Of a stretch of DNA of 64,000 bases, positions 32,023 to 42,445 are shown in pieces; the first letter of the stretch is position 1, and each line of letters begins with the position of its first letter. The notes beneath the pieces are model-generated. The model was not told the origin of the DNA. It made no database searches and saw only the letters and a list, made by a program, of their open reading frames with translations. Made by a program: the position numbers and the translations under genes. Source of the stretch: Xenorhabdus anantnagensis (GTDB lineage: Bacteria > Pseudomonadota > Gammaproteobacteria > Enterobacterales > Enterobacteriaceae); NCBI RefSeq assembly GCF_028598555.1, contig NZ_JAQRFN010000006.1:62001-126000 (forward strand), written 5' to 3'.

Positions 32023-33447
32023 TTAATTTACCATCTTATCCCGAATAACCTGCTGTTCGCGATTTTTCCGCATGCGCCACAAAACTTCCAATATCACAAA
32101 CCACACTGGCGTACCGTAAAGCGCAATACGGGTGTCGTAATCAAACACCATAATCACCACCGTAAAGGCAAAAAATATCAAAGTACACCAAGTCATGGGA
32201 ATGCCCATCGGCATTTTATAAATGGATTTTTTATGCAAGTCAGGCCGTTTCTTTCGGTAAGCCAAATAAGCAAGCAATATCATACACCAACTGTAAACAA
32301 CCATGATGGCTGCCACTGTAGTCACAATAGTAAATAATTTCATTACATTGGGAATGATAAACAGCAAGAATACACCAGATATCATGCAAATAACCGAGAA
32401 CATCAAGCTGAAAACAGGAACCGCGCTTTTTATCGAAAGTTGCCTAAATTTACTATGCGCCAACTTTTCCGTCGACAGACCATAAAGCATTCGGGTACAG
32501 GCATATAGCCCACTGTTCGCTGAAGACATAGCCGAAGTCAGCGCGACAAAGTTTATCACCGCTGCTGCTGCCGGCAATCCGGCCAGTGCAAACAGTGTCA
32601 CAAATGGACTTACATCTGGTGAAATATGTGACCATGAGGTAACAGCAATAATGCACATGATGGAAAGCACATAAAAGATAATGACTCTAATAGGAATGCT
32701 GTTGATCGCTTTCGGCAAAACTTTCTCTGGCTCTTTAGTTTCAGCCGTCACAGTGCCGACCAGCTCAATACCTGTAAAGGAGAAAATGGCAATTTGAAAA
32801 CCCGCCAGAAACCCGAATACCCCATTCGGCAGGAATACTTCTGGCTCCGTCAAATGACGAACAGAAGCTGTCACGCCATTGGGTGAAGTCCAACCCACAA
32901 AAACCATGCCAATGCCAACAATAATCAAGGCAACTATCGCTACGACTTTAATCATGGCAAACCAGAATTCCGTTTCGCCGAATAGCCGCACTGAAAAAAA
33001 GTTACATAAGCACATTAATCCCAAAATGGACAGTGCCGTTAGCCAAAGCCAACTATCGGGGAACCAATACTGGATATACCCACCGCAGACCACAACATCT
33101 GCGATGCAACTGACGACCCAGCTCATCCAATAAGTCCATCCCAGAAAATAGCTGGCCTTATCCCCAAGATAATCAGCTACAAAATCGGCAAACGTTCTAT
33201 AATCCAATTTGGAGAGCAACAACTCCCCCATAGCCCTCATTACCATAAAAGCGAAAAAGCCAATCAGAAGATAAGTCAGAATAATTGAAGTCCCTGATAC
33301 GGCAATGGTTTTTCCTGTCCCCATAAATAATCCCGTACCAATAGCACCTCCAATTGCAATCAACTGGACATGACGTTTACTTAATCCACGATAAAGTTTC
33401 TGCGCACCTGCGGATTGCGCCACAGGTGTTTTTAAGGGTTTCGTCAT
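32023..33447 (-). CDS. APC-family amino-acid permease, CycA-like
   Basis: Start set at ATG 33447, 5 bases after AGAGGT; a TTG one codon earlier is less likely. 474 residues with 12 hydrophobic helices. The N-terminus RHVQLIAIGGAIGTGLFMG and the motif GFQIAIFSFTGIELVGTVTAET are those of the APC amino-acid transporter family. Similarity to E. coli CycA (D-serine/D-alanine/glycine) runs the full length. It lies 35 bases after astE in the same direction, so it is probably the last gene of the ast operon and could import an amino acid catabolised by it. The substrate cannot be assigned from sequence. Confidence 0.85.
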   Translation of the reverse strand: MTKPLKTPVAQSAGAQKLYRGLSKRHVQLIAIGGAIGTGLFMGTGKTIAVSGTSIILTYLLIGFFAFMVMRAMGELLLSKLDYRTFADFVADYLGDKASYFLGWTYWMSWVVSCIADVVVCGGYIQYWFPDSWLWLTALSILGLMCLCNFFSVRLFGETEFWFAMIKVVAIVALIIVGIGMVFVGWTSPNGVTASVRHLTEPEVFLPNGVFGFLAGFQIAIFSFTGIELVGTVTAETKEPEKVLPKAINSIPIRVIIFYVLSIMCIIAVTSWSHISPDVSPFVTLFALAGLPAAAAVINFVALTSAMSSANSGLYACTRMLYGLSTEKLAHSKFRQLSIKSAVPVFSLMFSVICMISGVFLLFIIPNVMKLFTIVTTVAAIMVVYSWCMILLAYLAYRKKRPDLHKKSIYKMPMGIPMTWCTLIFFAFTVVIMVFDYDTRIALYGTPVWFVILEVLWRMRKNREQQVIRDKMVN

Positions 33448-33482
33448 CAATAACCTCTACGGCTTGCTTTTTTATGAATTTA

Positions 33483-34535
33483 TTATGTTAATTCCGCCAA
33501 CAACAAGCCTGCCCGTAGCCCAATAGCAACATGGGCATTGGGAAACAGAATAAAGTTTGCAGGAGACTTGATTTTCCAAGATTGATTTTGCTGGCGAGCG
33601 ATTTCAAAACCTTCCGATAATTCAGTGAAGTTTTTCGTATCCTCTGGAATATTGAGCTGAAAACTGTCGTGTTGTTTGATCATTGCATCAATCACGCGAT
33701 AGCGTTTAAGTGTCGGTTTATCTCGTTTGATTGAAGACAAGCCGGAGATCAAATCCTGCAAGGCCGCGGTAATATTACTGAACCTTGCCAGCTCATTTTG
33801 CCCAAAAGGCAGTGCCTTACCTATTTCCAGAGTACAACTGTCCGCATTGAAATATTCGCTGGTAAAGTTACTGAACGTACCTCCGAGCGTGTTATGAAAC
33901 ACCAGGGCATCAATATCACTATCTTCCAACCATTGTAAAAACCCAGCGGCATATTCACGCGTCTGATATGGCAACAAAGCAAATTGCTCATGACAGGAAC
34001 CTCGAATTGCGGTATGAAGATCAAGGTGTCTGCGCTTGGCTGATGCCATAACTGCCGGCTCATTAAAAAATTGACGGATAACAGATTCCAGCTCCATTGC
34101 GCGCGTCGATTCATTCCCTACAGGGAAATTTTGATAACGACCGCCAAACATACGGTTGAGATCATGATCAATATATCGCCGCCCTTCACGCATAGCGGGT
34201 AAGTTGCCGAATATCAACAAAAGGTTGTGCTGCAATGGCAAGTGTCCCTGCGCCAGTTGTGACAATAACTGGATAAGTATTTCCACAGGTGCCGTTTCAT
34301 TACCATGAATTCCGGCTGAGATAATCAACGTATCGGCTGTTTTTTCTGATGAAGATGATTGCTGTGATTCTTGTGATAACGGTGATTCTTGTGATAACGG
34401 TAATAGCTGCAACACGCCTTCTGCCAACCACGACGATTTAATTGTTGGCGGAAAACACAAGTTATTTTCGATTTTATTTTCAAGCAACTTGTTTTCAAGC
34501 AATTTATTTTCAAGCAATAAGCCCAGTAAGTCCAT
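33483..34535 (-). CDS. astE: Succinylglutamate desuccinylase
   Basis: 350 residues against 322 in E. coli. Zinc carboxypeptidase-like enzyme that hydrolyses N2-succinylglutamate to glutamate and succinate, the last step of the AST arginine pathway. Zinc site: SAGIHGNETAPVE (HxxE) and HLDLHTAIRG; the conserved LGKALPFGQN-type segment appears as IGKALPFGQNEL. The extra length is in the N-terminal ~65 residues and comes from two tandem-repeat inserts, LLENK x3 and PLSQES x2. AGGAG lies 5 bases before ATG. It starts 12 bases after the astB stop. Confidence 0.94.
   Translation of the reverse strand: MDLLGLLLENKLLENKLLENKIENNLCFPPTIKSSWLAEGVLQLLPLSQESPLSQESQQSSSSEKTADTLIISAGIHGNETAPVEILIQLLSQLAQGHLPLQHNLLLIFGNLPAMREGRRYIDHDLNRMFGGRYQNFPVGNESTRAMELESVIRQFFNEPAVMASAKRRHLDLHTAIRGSCHEQFALLPYQTREYAAGFLQWLEDSDIDALVFHNTLGGTFSNFTSEYFNADSCTLEIGKALPFGQNELARFSNITAALQDLISGLSSIKRDKPTLKRYRVIDAMIKQHDSFQLNIPEDTKNFTELSEGFEIARQQNQSWKIKSPANFILFPNAHVAIGLRAGLLLAELT
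34365..34400 (-). repeat. 18-bp tandem repeat inside astE
   Basis: On the plus strand TGATTCTTGTGATAACGG occurs twice, perfectly. In astE it encodes a repeated PLSQES-type hexapeptide before the zinc motif, where family members have a short loop. Confidence 0.9.
34477..34521 (-). repeat. 15-bp tandem repeat (x3) in the astE N-terminus
   Basis: Three copies of TTTTCAAGCAAYTTR-type sequence (plus-strand reading) differ at 2-4 bases. They encode LLENK three times at residues ~7-20 of AstE, in a region with no counterpart in E. coli AstE. Confidence 0.9.
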
Positions 34536-34547
34536 TTCATCTCCTGA

Positions 34548-35891
34548 TTAGCGTTGAAACTCGTATATCGAACCAAGATTGAGGATTTGTGTCAGTTCAT
34601 CAAGGGCAGAATAGACTTCGTTTAATAGTTGAGGATCAACTAAATCAGCCGCATACAGAGAATCTCGATAATGACGCTCAACCCATGCCGTCAGGCGTTG
34701 ATACAGTTCTGGTGTCATCAAGGTAGCAGGATTTACCGCCGCTAACTCTTGTTCGTTCAAAACAACCCGGAGTCGCAAACAAGCTGGCCCACCGCCATTG
34801 CGCATACTTTCCCGCAAGTCAAAGAAATGGAGCTTATTGATGGGGGAATTTTCTTGCGCAATCAACTTTTGTAAATAGGCCGAGACATTGTGATTTTGAC
34901 GGCACTCTTCCGGCAAAATCAGCATCATGTTGCCATCTGGTTGGCTCAATAGCTGGCTATTAAATAAGTAGGATTCGACCACATCTTGAATTTTGACTTG
35001 CTCTGTAGGGACTTCAATGACAATCAAGGTATGCCCAAGCTGCGCCATTTTTTCCCTTAACTCGTTCAATACTGACGGCTGATTCAAGAAAGCCTGCTGA
35101 TGATAGAAAAGCACATTGCGGTTGCTGACTGCGATAACATCGTTATGAAAAACACCACTATCAATGGCAACCGGATTTTGTTGGGCAAATACGGTTCTGG
35201 AACGCTCAAGCTGATGCAGGCGGGCAACTGCCTGACTCGCCTCCAGCGTTTGCCGTGCGGGATAACGCTCAGGCGCGATACCTGCCTGTAATGCTTTGCG
35301 TCCGTAGACAAATAACTGTACACCGGCTTCGCCATACTCGCCGCAAAAACGATTATGGTTCGCTGCCCCTTCATCTCCCCAATCTGCATGTTGTGGCAGA
35401 GGATCATGATGGACGAAATAATTTTGATCAGAAAACGTCGCTTTCAGGGCACGTGAAGTCGTGATGCTTTCCAGAGAACGATGCAACTTCTTATTTAAGT
35501 TTGCCACCGTGAAATGGACACGCTGATCCGCGCTATCTGCTGAAGGGGAAACCGTTGCTGCATTTGCAGCCCACATGGAAGAAGCAGAACTGAGATTGGA
35601 CAACAATAATGGGGAATATTGTGCTGCTTTATTGAGTACCTGTTCGTCACTGCCCATAAACCCCAGTTGTCGCAAGGCAGGGAGATTAGGACGTTGCTGC
35701 GGGGGCAAAACCCCCTGCACCAATCCCATATCAGATAATGCCTTCATTTTCATCAATCCCTGAAGTGCGGCTTTGCGGGGATTGGACTCTTGCCCCCGAT
35801 GATTCATGGAAGCCTCATTCCCCATTGATAGTCCGGCATAATGATGGGTCATTCCCACCAGACCATCAAAATTTGCTTCAATTCCCGACAT
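34548..35891 (-). CDS. astB: N-succinylarginine dihydrolase
   Basis: Start placed at ATG 35891 ([13 protein letters not shown]), directly preceded by AGAGGTG. This gives 447 residues, the E. coli length; an in-frame ATG at 35906 lacks a ribosome site. Pentein-fold hydrolase that releases two NH3 and CO2 from succinylarginine to give succinylornithine. Conserved [17 protein letters not shown]-terminus, [17 protein letters not shown]-type segment ([15 protein letters not shown]) and the nucleophilic Cys in [13 protein letters not shown] near the C-terminus. Confidence 0.96.
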   Translation of the reverse strand: MSGIEANFDGLVGMTHHYAGLSMGNEASMNHRGQESNPRKAALQGLMKMKALSDMGLVQGVLPPQQRPNLPALRQLGFMGSDEQVLNKAAQYSPLLLSNLSSASSMWAANAATVSPSADSADQRVHFTVANLNKKLHRSLESITTSRALKATFSDQNYFVHHDPLPQHADWGDEGAANHNRFCGEYGEAGVQLFVYGRKALQAGIAPERYPARQTLEASQAVARLHQLERSRTVFAQQNPVAIDSGVFHNDVIAVSNRNVLFYHQQAFLNQPSVLNELREKMAQLGHTLIVIEVPTEQVKIQDVVESYLFNSQLLSQPDGNMMLILPEECRQNHNVSAYLQKLIAQENSPINKLHFFDLRESMRNGGGPACLRLRVVLNEQELAAVNPATLMTPELYQRLTAWVERHYRDSLYAADLVDPQLLNEVYSALDELTQILNLGSIYEFQR

Positions 35892-35942
35892 AATCACCTC
35901 TAACATCCTATTTATTAATGAAAAAATTAAGGCTGGAAGAAA

Positions 35943-37421
35943 TCAAGACTGAAAGAAATCAAGCCCTGGAGCCAGTGTTTCCGGCAGAATCAAATTGTCA
36001 GCCGTCAGGGATGCCATCGGCCAAGCACAATAATCTGCGGCATAATAAGCACTAGGGCGATGATTCCCCGATGCCCCAATACCACCAAATGGTGCTTTAC
36101 TGGATGCTCCCGTCAGCGGCTTATTCCAGTTCACAATCCCCGCTCTCGCTTCCTGCAATAATCGCTGGAATAAAGAAGCATCAGGAGAAATCAGCCCAGA
36201 AGCCAGCCCAAACCGTGTATCATTCGCAATCGAGATGGCTTCATCGAAAGTGGCATAGCGCCTTAAAGTCAGCAGAGGGCCGAAATATTCTTCATCGGGG
36301 ACGTTTTTAACCTTGGTCATGTCGATAATGCCGGGAGTCATAAACGTTGAATGTGGATCAGGCTGGGTTAAGGTGAGCAAAGCAATCCCCCCTAAAGCCA
36401 GCAACCTGGACTGAGCTTCCAACAAACTTTCCGCTGCCGCCAAAGAGATTACCCCCCCCATAAAAGGCTGAGGCTCAGCATCCCAATGCGCTGGGACAAT
36501 CTGACCTGCGGCATCAAGTAGCCGTCGAATTAACGCATCTCCTTTCTCTCCCTGTTTCACCAGCAACCTGCGGGCACATGTACAGCGCTGGCCTGCGGAG
36601 ATAAAAGCGGATTGGATAATGGTGTAAACTGCCGCCTCAATATCTTCATAATCATCTACAATCAGAGCGTTGTTTCCTCCCATTTCCAGCGCCAGCATTT
36701 TTTCTGGTTGGCCGGCCAGAACACGATGGAAGTGAAATCCTGTTGCTGCACTGCCGGTAAACAACACACCATCAATTTCACGACTCTCCAGCAACGCTCC
36801 GCCAGTTTCCTTGCCTCCCTGAACCAGATTCAAAACGCCTACCGGCAATCCGGCCTTGATCCATAACTCTACGGTTTTTTCGGCTGTTATAGGTGTCAAT
36901 TCACTGGGTTTGAACACGAGTGTATTACCGGCGATCAATGCAGGAACAATATGTCCATTCGGTAAATGGCCCGGAAAATTATAGGGGCCGAAAATGGCCA
37001 TGACGCCATGGGGACGATGCTGCAATATTGCCTTACCATCTGGCATGGACATTTCAGAATATCCTGTCCGCTCTTCCCATGCTTCTATAGAGATGGCAAT
37101 TTTACCCATCATGGATTGGACTTCTGTTCGTGTTTCCCACAGCGGTTTACTGGTTTCTTCACTGATCACACGGGCGATATTTTCTTTTTCCTGTTTTAAC
37201 AACTCAGCGAATGTTTGAATAATTGCAATACGTTTTTCAACCGCCAGCCTGGACCACGCTGGAAATGCCTTACGGGCAGATTGGCAGGCATCATCCACCT
37301 GACGGGCAGATGCTCCATCTGCCTGCCATATAACCCGTTGATCAACAGGGGAACATTTGGTGACAGGCAATCCCTGCCCTGCTATCCATTCACCGCCAAT
37401 GTAATTTGCTTGATGATTCAT
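35943..37421 (-). CDS. astD: Succinylglutamate semialdehyde dehydrogenase
   Basis: 492 residues, as in E. coli AstD. NAD-dependent aldehyde dehydrogenase: [14 protein letters not shown] and VFKPSELTP in the Rossmann region, general-base Glu in ALEMGGNN, catalytic Cys in [11 protein letters not shown]. Oxidises succinylglutamate semialdehyde to succinylglutamate. Located 51 bases upstream of astB and 11 bases after astA. Confidence 0.96.
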   Translation of the reverse strand: MNHQANYIGGEWIAGQGLPVTKCSPVDQRVIWQADGASARQVDDACQSARKAFPAWSRLAVEKRIAIIQTFAELLKQEKENIARVISEETSKPLWETRTEVQSMMGKIAISIEAWEERTGYSEMSMPDGKAILQHRPHGVMAIFGPYNFPGHLPNGHIVPALIAGNTLVFKPSELTPITAEKTVELWIKAGLPVGVLNLVQGGKETGGALLESREIDGVLFTGSAATGFHFHRVLAGQPEKMLALEMGGNNALIVDDYEDIEAAVYTIIQSAFISAGQRCTCARRLLVKQGEKGDALIRRLLDAAGQIVPAHWDAEPQPFMGGVISLAAAESLLEAQSRLLALGGIALLTLTQPDPHSTFMTPGIIDMTKVKNVPDEEYFGPLLTLRRYATFDEAISIANDTRFGLASGLISPDASLFQRLLQEARAGIVNWNKPLTGASSKAPFGGIGASGNHRPSAYYAADYCAWPMASLTADNLILPETLAPGLDFFQS

Positions 37422-37432
37422 GATGAAAGCCC

Positions 37433-38464
37433 TTAAGAGAAAAGAGAAACAAAGCGTATTGGATCGCCATCATTCACATGCAGCGCGTCCATCTCCGCTG
37501 AGGTCAAATCCAGTTCATCGCCTTCCACGGGATGGGAAAAATTCAAAAGTAACGCCCTGAATTCCTCAAAATGCAGATTAGAAACGATGTGCGGTATGCC
37601 ATCCTGCGGCCGATGGAGATCTGTCATTTTTTTAGCATGTACAAGCCGGCTGGCTTTGACTGTGCGTACATTGTCAATTTCCGCATCCAAAATGGCACCG
37701 GCATCAAAAATATCGACGGCACCGTTATAAGCGAACCCTTCTTTTTCTAAAATGGTACGGGCAGGTACGGTATTTTCATGCACCTGACCGATAACCTGAC
37801 GGGCGTCTTCAGATAATAGGGGGACATAAATCGGGTAGAATGGCATTAATTCCGCAATAAAATTTTTTGTGCCAATCCCCGTTAAATAATCCGCCTGCTC
37901 AAAAGAAACATTGAAAAAGTGTTGCCCCAGTGCATTCCAAAACGGGGATTCCCCTTGGTTATTCACAACCCCACGCATTTCCGCAAAAATAGATTTAGGA
38001 AAAAGATGCCTGAATGCAGAAATAAACAGAAACCGGCTTTTGGAAAGAAAAACGCCATTGCCTCCTCCCTGATAATCAGGGTTAAGGAACAACGTACACA
38101 ATTCGCTGGACCCGGTATAATCCTGCCCGACAATCAACGTTTCAAATGAGTTATAAACGCCCAATTCGCGGGAAGCCCGCACTGATTTATGTACGCGGAA
38201 ATTGTAGAAAGGCTCTTCCAGCCCAACAGCAACTTCCAACGCACTGACACCAACAACACGATGCTTTTCCGTGTCTTCCAAGGTAAATAAAAATCCTTGT
38301 TGTGCTCGTCCCCTGGCATCGTTGAAAGAATCAATGCTGCGTGAAATCCGTGCCGTCAGATATTCCTGATTATTTGGCAATGTCGTCAGGCCAACGCCAG
38401 CACGGGACGAAAGATTGAGGATATCCCCCAGATCTTTATGTTGAACGGATCTAAATAGCATCAT
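37433..38464 (-). CDS. astA: Arginine N-succinyltransferase
   Basis: 343 residues (E. coli 344). First enzyme of the AST pathway, transferring succinyl from succinyl-CoA to the alpha-amino group of arginine. Tandem GNAT-like fold with conserved [20 protein letters not shown] (acyl-CoA loop), [17 protein letters not shown] and IDIFDAGA-type C-terminal segments. Tandem ATG start with GAGGTGA just upstream; 20 bases after astC. Confidence 0.96.
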   Translation of the reverse strand: MMLFRSVQHKDLGDILNLSSRAGVGLTTLPNNQEYLTARISRSIDSFNDARGRAQQGFLFTLEDTEKHRVVGVSALEVAVGLEEPFYNFRVHKSVRASRELGVYNSFETLIVGQDYTGSSELCTLFLNPDYQGGGNGVFLSKSRFLFISAFRHLFPKSIFAEMRGVVNNQGESPFWNALGQHFFNVSFEQADYLTGIGTKNFIAELMPFYPIYVPLLSEDARQVIGQVHENTVPARTILEKEGFAYNGAVDIFDAGAILDAEIDNVRTVKASRLVHAKKMTDLHRPQDGIPHIVSNLHFEEFRALLLNFSHPVEGDELDLTSAEMDALHVNDGDPIRFVSLFS

Positions 38465-38484
38465 GATATCACCTCAAATCGGCT

Positions 38485-39687
38485 TTATTCCTGAACAAAT
38501 CGCTTGAGGGCGTTTTCAAGGCGGATGAAACCGTCGTTGATATCCTGCTGTTCGATATTTAACGCAGGAGTAAAACGCAACACATTAGGGCCGGCTATCA
38601 AGGCAATCAATCCTTCTTCCGCAGCGATATTGGTCAGGGTTTTCGCTTTGCCCTGATATTTTTTATCCAATTCAGCCCCCAGCAATAACCCTTTTCCGCG
38701 CAATTCACTGAAGACCTGATAACGTTGATTAAGCTCGGACATGCGTCTCATAAATTCATGGTGACGCTCTTGTACCCCCGCAAGAAACGCCGGCTGATTC
38801 ACCAGCTCGATGACCTTACCGGCAACGGCCGCCGCCAGCGGATTTCCACCAAATGTTGTCCCGTGAGTTCCCGGCTGGAAAGCCTCTGCGATATGTTGTC
38901 TAACCAACATGGCACCAATTGGGAACCCACCACCAAGCCCCTTGGCACTGGTCAGAATATCGGGTTCTACGCCCGTTTCCTCGTAGGCATACAAATACCC
39001 GGTTCGGCCGACGCCAGTTTGGATTTCGTCAAAAATCAGCAACGCCTGATGTTGATTACATAACTCCCGCAGTGCTTTCAAAAATGCAGGCTCGGCAGGG
39101 ATCACACCTCCTTCCCCAATGATCGGCTCAACAATCACAGCACAGGTTTTTTCTGATATGTGAGCGTCGATATCGTTGAATGGCAGGTGGGTAATTTGCT
39201 GCGGTAATGGAGCAAAGTCTTGGGAGTATTTAGGTTGTCCACCTACAGTCACAGTAAATAATGTTCTGCCGTGGAAGGAGTTTTCAAATGAAATAATTTC
39301 GTTCTTATAATTTCCATATTTATCGAGAGAATACTTTCTGGCAATTTTTAATGCAGCTTCATTTGCTTCTGCACCTGAATTACAGAAAAAAACTTTATCT
39401 GCAAATGTATTTTCAACCAGAGATTTAGCCAGTTTTAAAACAGGTTCATTTGTATAACCATTACCAATATGCCAGATGTTTTCCATTTGAAAACTTAATG
39501 TATTCTTTAATTCATCATTGGCATGCCCTAATGAGTTCACGGCAATTCCACCAGCGAAATCAATGTATTCCTTACTGTCCTGATCCCAGACACGCGAACC
39601 TTTAGCAACGACCGGAATAAAATTTGCTGGTGAGAAACAGGGAACCATATACTGGTCAAACCAATTTCTTTGAATCGTGTTAGGCAT
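38485..39687 (-). CDS. astC: Succinylornithine/acetylornithine transaminase
   Basis: 400 residues (E. coli AstC 406). Class III PLP aminotransferase with the PLP lysine K249 in [10 protein letters not shown], Asp of [15 protein letters not shown] near 220 and the [11 protein letters not shown] segment near 104. First gene of the astCADBE operon; converts succinylornithine to succinylglutamate semialdehyde. The family also has acetylornithine and diaminopimelate-related activity, so a biosynthetic ArgD-like role cannot be excluded, but the operon context argues for AstC. Ribosome site GAGGA 8 bases upstream. Confidence 0.95.
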   Translation of the reverse strand: MPNTIQRNWFDQYMVPCFSPANFIPVVAKGSRVWDQDSKEYIDFAGGIAVNSLGHANDELKNTLSFQMENIWHIGNGYTNEPVLKLAKSLVENTFADKVFFCNSGAEANEAALKIARKYSLDKYGNYKNEIISFENSFHGRTLFTVTVGGQPKYSQDFAPLPQQITHLPFNDIDAHISEKTCAVIVEPIIGEGGVIPAEPAFLKALRELCNQHQALLIFDEIQTGVGRTGYLYAYEETGVEPDILTSAKGLGGGFPIGAMLVRQHIAEAFQPGTHGTTFGGNPLAAAVAGKVIELVNQPAFLAGVQERHHEFMRRMSELNQRYQVFSELRGKGLLLGAELDKKYQGKAKTLTNIAAEEGLIALIAGPNVLRFTPALNIEQQDINDGFIRLENALKRFVQE

Positions 39688-40699
39688 TCGTTTTTCCTCA
39701 AATAATTAGGATATAAAAAGAAAAATAAATTTATATATCATTGAATATAATTTTTAATGAATGGTTCCATTTAGATCATCAATTCATTGTTTCGATACAT
39801 TTCCAATGACATTATTATCGCAATATCTTTTTTATCCTTTTGATTAGTAATTAACCTCATAATCTCTTTGGGGATTAACAAAGTCAACACAATAAAATTA
39901 CAATAAATTTACTTTTATGATGTTTTTCACAATTTATAACAATGAATTTATTTTAGATTTATGCATCGTTTATGCATAAAAAAATAAATAAAAAAGAGGT
40001 ATATAATCGAAGATAAAGGAAATAGAGTATTACCACTCAATAATTATTCACAGATCATTGACACCCATTATGCCCATGATCTAAAAAATGTATTTGCAAT
40101 TAACAATTTTTACACTAAATGCCAATAATATTGTTAAAAATCAAACAATTAAATTAAAATATTTCCTATTTTTACCTTATAACACAATGTCGCTGATGAT
40201 CTGAGAATGCCAAATTTTCAGGAAAATTACAGTGACTTTACACTGTTAACACGGATACCTGGATTTCGATCCCCTACTGATCCTTATCCCTTAGAAGATA
40301 CCGTGGCTTTTGAGGATTCATAAGTTTCTTTATCCAGTTAGCCAACTCTTCCGGTGAAAATTGTTTTGCTCCCATTTGCAATTCTTGAAATAACATCCTG
40401 TATTGATCACCACAGTGTCCTACAAAATAGAAATACTTTCTTACTTTGTTTCCCTATCATTTATAGATACCCAATAAATTCTATTATTGATTAAAAAATA
40501 TTACTCAGATAATTTATTTAATATAATTAGGTATTATTATCATTCACATAGCGAGTGATTTTTATCACAATTATATTTATTAATATTGCCATGCTATAAA
40601 TCACGCTTGCAGTTTGATAAGAAAAAAACAACCATAATGGATTGAGTAGATATATGAATTTTCATATTAATTATAACCTTCGACAATGGCTTGTTTTTT
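39688..40699. promoter_or_regulatory. Divergent astC-paxT spacer, 1 kb
   Basis: About 1 kb of AT-rich DNA between divergent astC and the exporter gene. It contains the presumed ast and paxT promoters, a palindrome-rich stretch near 39958-39980 (two ATGCAT sites) and the gene remnant at 40274-40453. I could not identify definite operators. Confidence 0.5.
40274..40453 (-). pseudogene. Gene remnant of unknown family
   Basis: On the minus strand a 59-codon open stretch ends with TAG at 40274-40276. It reads protein-like: FQELQMGAKQFSPEELANWI, then KKLMNPQKPRYLLRDKDQ. The only ATG (40396) has no good ribosome site and lies 19 codons inside; a stop precedes the stretch. It looks like the surviving 3' end of a lost gene, or possibly a very short gene of 40 codons. 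I do not recognise the family. Confidence 0.45.
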
Positions 40700-40773
40700 A
40701 TGACTCTAATAGCTTATTTATATCGTCAATCATGGGTATTACTGCTAGTATCGACAATAAGCGCATTAATTAG
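40654..40773 (+). other. Possible upstream/overlapping small ORF at paxT
   Basis: ATG at 40654 opens a 39-codon frame (MNFHINYNLRQWLVFYDSNS...) that overlaps the first 24 codons of the exporter in another frame. The exporter itself has no Shine-Dalgarno sequence, whereas this ORF has GAGTAG about 6 bases upstream. It may couple or attenuate exporter translation. No homology is recognised, so this is only a candidate. Confidence 0.35.
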
Positions 40774-42334
40774 TGGGTTTGCCGGTGCTTCGATAGTCGG
40801 GATGATCAGTCAAGGAGTAACAGAAAAGATCAACCTAACCTCATTCCTCTGGAGCTTTTTTGGTATCTGTTTTATTTTTTTTATTACTAAAACCGTATCA
40901 GAAATTACATTATCCCATTTAGCCCAATCCACGATTTTTTCATTGCGCCTAAGTTTAAGTAACAAAATCTTGCGTGCACCACTCAAAAAACTACACAAAC
41001 TTGGGCGACACGGTTTATTGGCAGTTTTAACTAAAGACGTCGATGTTTTCGTACATTCCTTTATGTTGGCGCCGGCTGTTTTTGGTAATGTCACCCTAAT
41101 CATAGCCTGTTTTAGTTATTTAGCCTGGATGTCTTGGCAACTGTTTCTCATTCTGGCTGTATTCAGTCTTATCGGAATGTATCTGTTTTATCTGTGGGAA
41201 AAACATCCATTGAAATTAATGACACAGATGCGTGATCAAGTAGATAAGATATACCTTAATTTCCAAAGTCTGATTGACGGCAGCAAAGAGCTGCAACTCA
41301 ATAAACAAAAAGGCAATCTTTTTATCAGTAAAGTAATTGCCCCGGCAGCTAAAGTATTCCAAGAGATTTGTATTAAAGCGAACACCAGCTATGCCTGGGT
41401 CATTAACGCCAGTGCGGTTACATTCTATGTCATTATTGGCTTAATCGTCTTTGTCATTCCAATTTGGATCCCTCAAGAACCATCAACGCTGGTTACTGTA
41501 TCACTGCTTGTTCTCTTCTTATCAGGCCCGATCAGTGAGGTTATCGGCGCAATTCCAGAACTGAGGGCAGCGGAAGTCTCATTGAATAAAATGCGTCGTC
41601 TTGATAGCCAGTTGGAAGAAGTATTGTCCGTACAAATTGAAGGCCCTAGCCCATTCAACAGCCAACGGCCAATCGAGCTTGAACTGAAAGATGTTATTCA
41701 CCATTACACGACTGATAAAGAAGATCGCCAGTTCGCACTCGGCCCATTGAGTTTGAAAATATCACAAGGCGAAATTGTTTTCATTGTCGGCGGGAACGGC
41801 AGTGGGAAAACAACGCTTGCCATGTTGCTTGTTGGTCTGTTTGAGCAAGAATCCGGTTCAATCTTACTAAACGGTGTACAAGTAACGTCTTCCAATAATG
41901 AGCATTATCGTCAAAATTTTGCTGCCGTTTTTTCTGATTACCATCTATTTGAGCAATTACTCAATAGCGATGCGAATGTCACCGAAAAAGCAACGCATTA
42001 TATTGAAGCATTAAACATGACACACAAAGTTAAAATTGTTGACGGCGGATTTTCCACAACAAATCTTTCTGCGGGTCAACGGAAACGACTGGCATTAGTG
42101 TCAGCCTATTTAGAAGACCGTCCTATTTATCTATTTGATGAGTGGGCAGCCGATCAAGATCCGGTATTTAAACGCTTATTCTATACTGAACTACTGCCTG
42201 AATTAAAAGCCAGTGGTAAAACTGTCATAATTATCAGCCATGATGATGCTTACTTTGATATTGCCGATCGTATTATCAAATTAGAAGATGGTCATATTAA
42301 AGAAATAAGCAATAAAAACCATTACACCCCATGA
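40700..42334 (+). CDS. paxT: Cyclic-peptide exporter, YojI/SyrD-type ABC transporter (PaxT-like)
   Basis: 544 residues from ATG 40700 (a TTG at 40691 would give 547, the E. coli YojI length). One polypeptide carries six membrane helices (residues ~10-300) and an ATPase domain. Walker A is GGNGSGKTT near 363, the signature is LSAGQRKRLAL, and Walker B is YLFDEWAADQDP near 476, followed by a switch His in IIISHDD. The DEWAADQDP form is typical of the cyclic peptide/siderophore half-transporters (SyrD, PvdE, YojI), which act as homodimers in the inner membrane. It precedes three peptide synthetase genes in the same direction, as paxT does in Xenorhabdus, so it should export the lipopeptide. A terminator separates it from paxA. 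Confidence 0.88.
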   Translation: MTLIAYLYRQSWVLLLVSTISALISGFAGASIVGMISQGVTEKINLTSFLWSFFGICFIFFITKTVSEITLSHLAQSTIFSLRLSLSNKILRAPLKKLHKLGRHGLLAVLTKDVDVFVHSFMLAPAVFGNVTLIIACFSYLAWMSWQLFLILAVFSLIGMYLFYLWEKHPLKLMTQMRDQVDKIYLNFQSLIDGSKELQLNKQKGNLFISKVIAPAAKVFQEICIKANTSYAWVINASAVTFYVIIGLIVFVIPIWIPQEPSTLVTVSLLVLFLSGPISEVIGAIPELRAAEVSLNKMRRLDSQLEEVLSVQIEGPSPFNSQRPIELELKDVIHHYTTDKEDRQFALGPLSLKISQGEIVFIVGGNGSGKTTLAMLLVGLFEQESGSILLNGVQVTSSNNEHYRQNFAAVFSDYHLFEQLLNSDANVTEKATHYIEALNMTHKVKIVDGGFSTTNLSAGQRKRLALVSAYLEDRPIYLFDEWAADQDPVFKRLFYTELLPELKASGKTVIIISHDDAYFDIADRIIKLEDGHIKEISNKNHYTP

Positions 42335-42445
42335 ATTCCAAACTCCAATGTAAGATTAAAGATGAATGACAGAGTTGATTATAATATGATCAACAACAAT
42401 GAAATTGAAATTAAATGATATAGAATGAAATAAAGCTCAATAGCA

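Noticed and set aside
39725-39800. Possible ARG boxes (TGAAT/ATTCA half-sites) upstream of astC
   Set aside because: Half-sites are present, but not in the spacing or orientation of an ArgR operator; AT-rich DNA makes such matches common.
40530-40560. Possible Fur box before paxT (ATTATTATCATTCACAT region)
   Set aside because: Matches only part of the 19-bp consensus and no iron-related gene is nearby.
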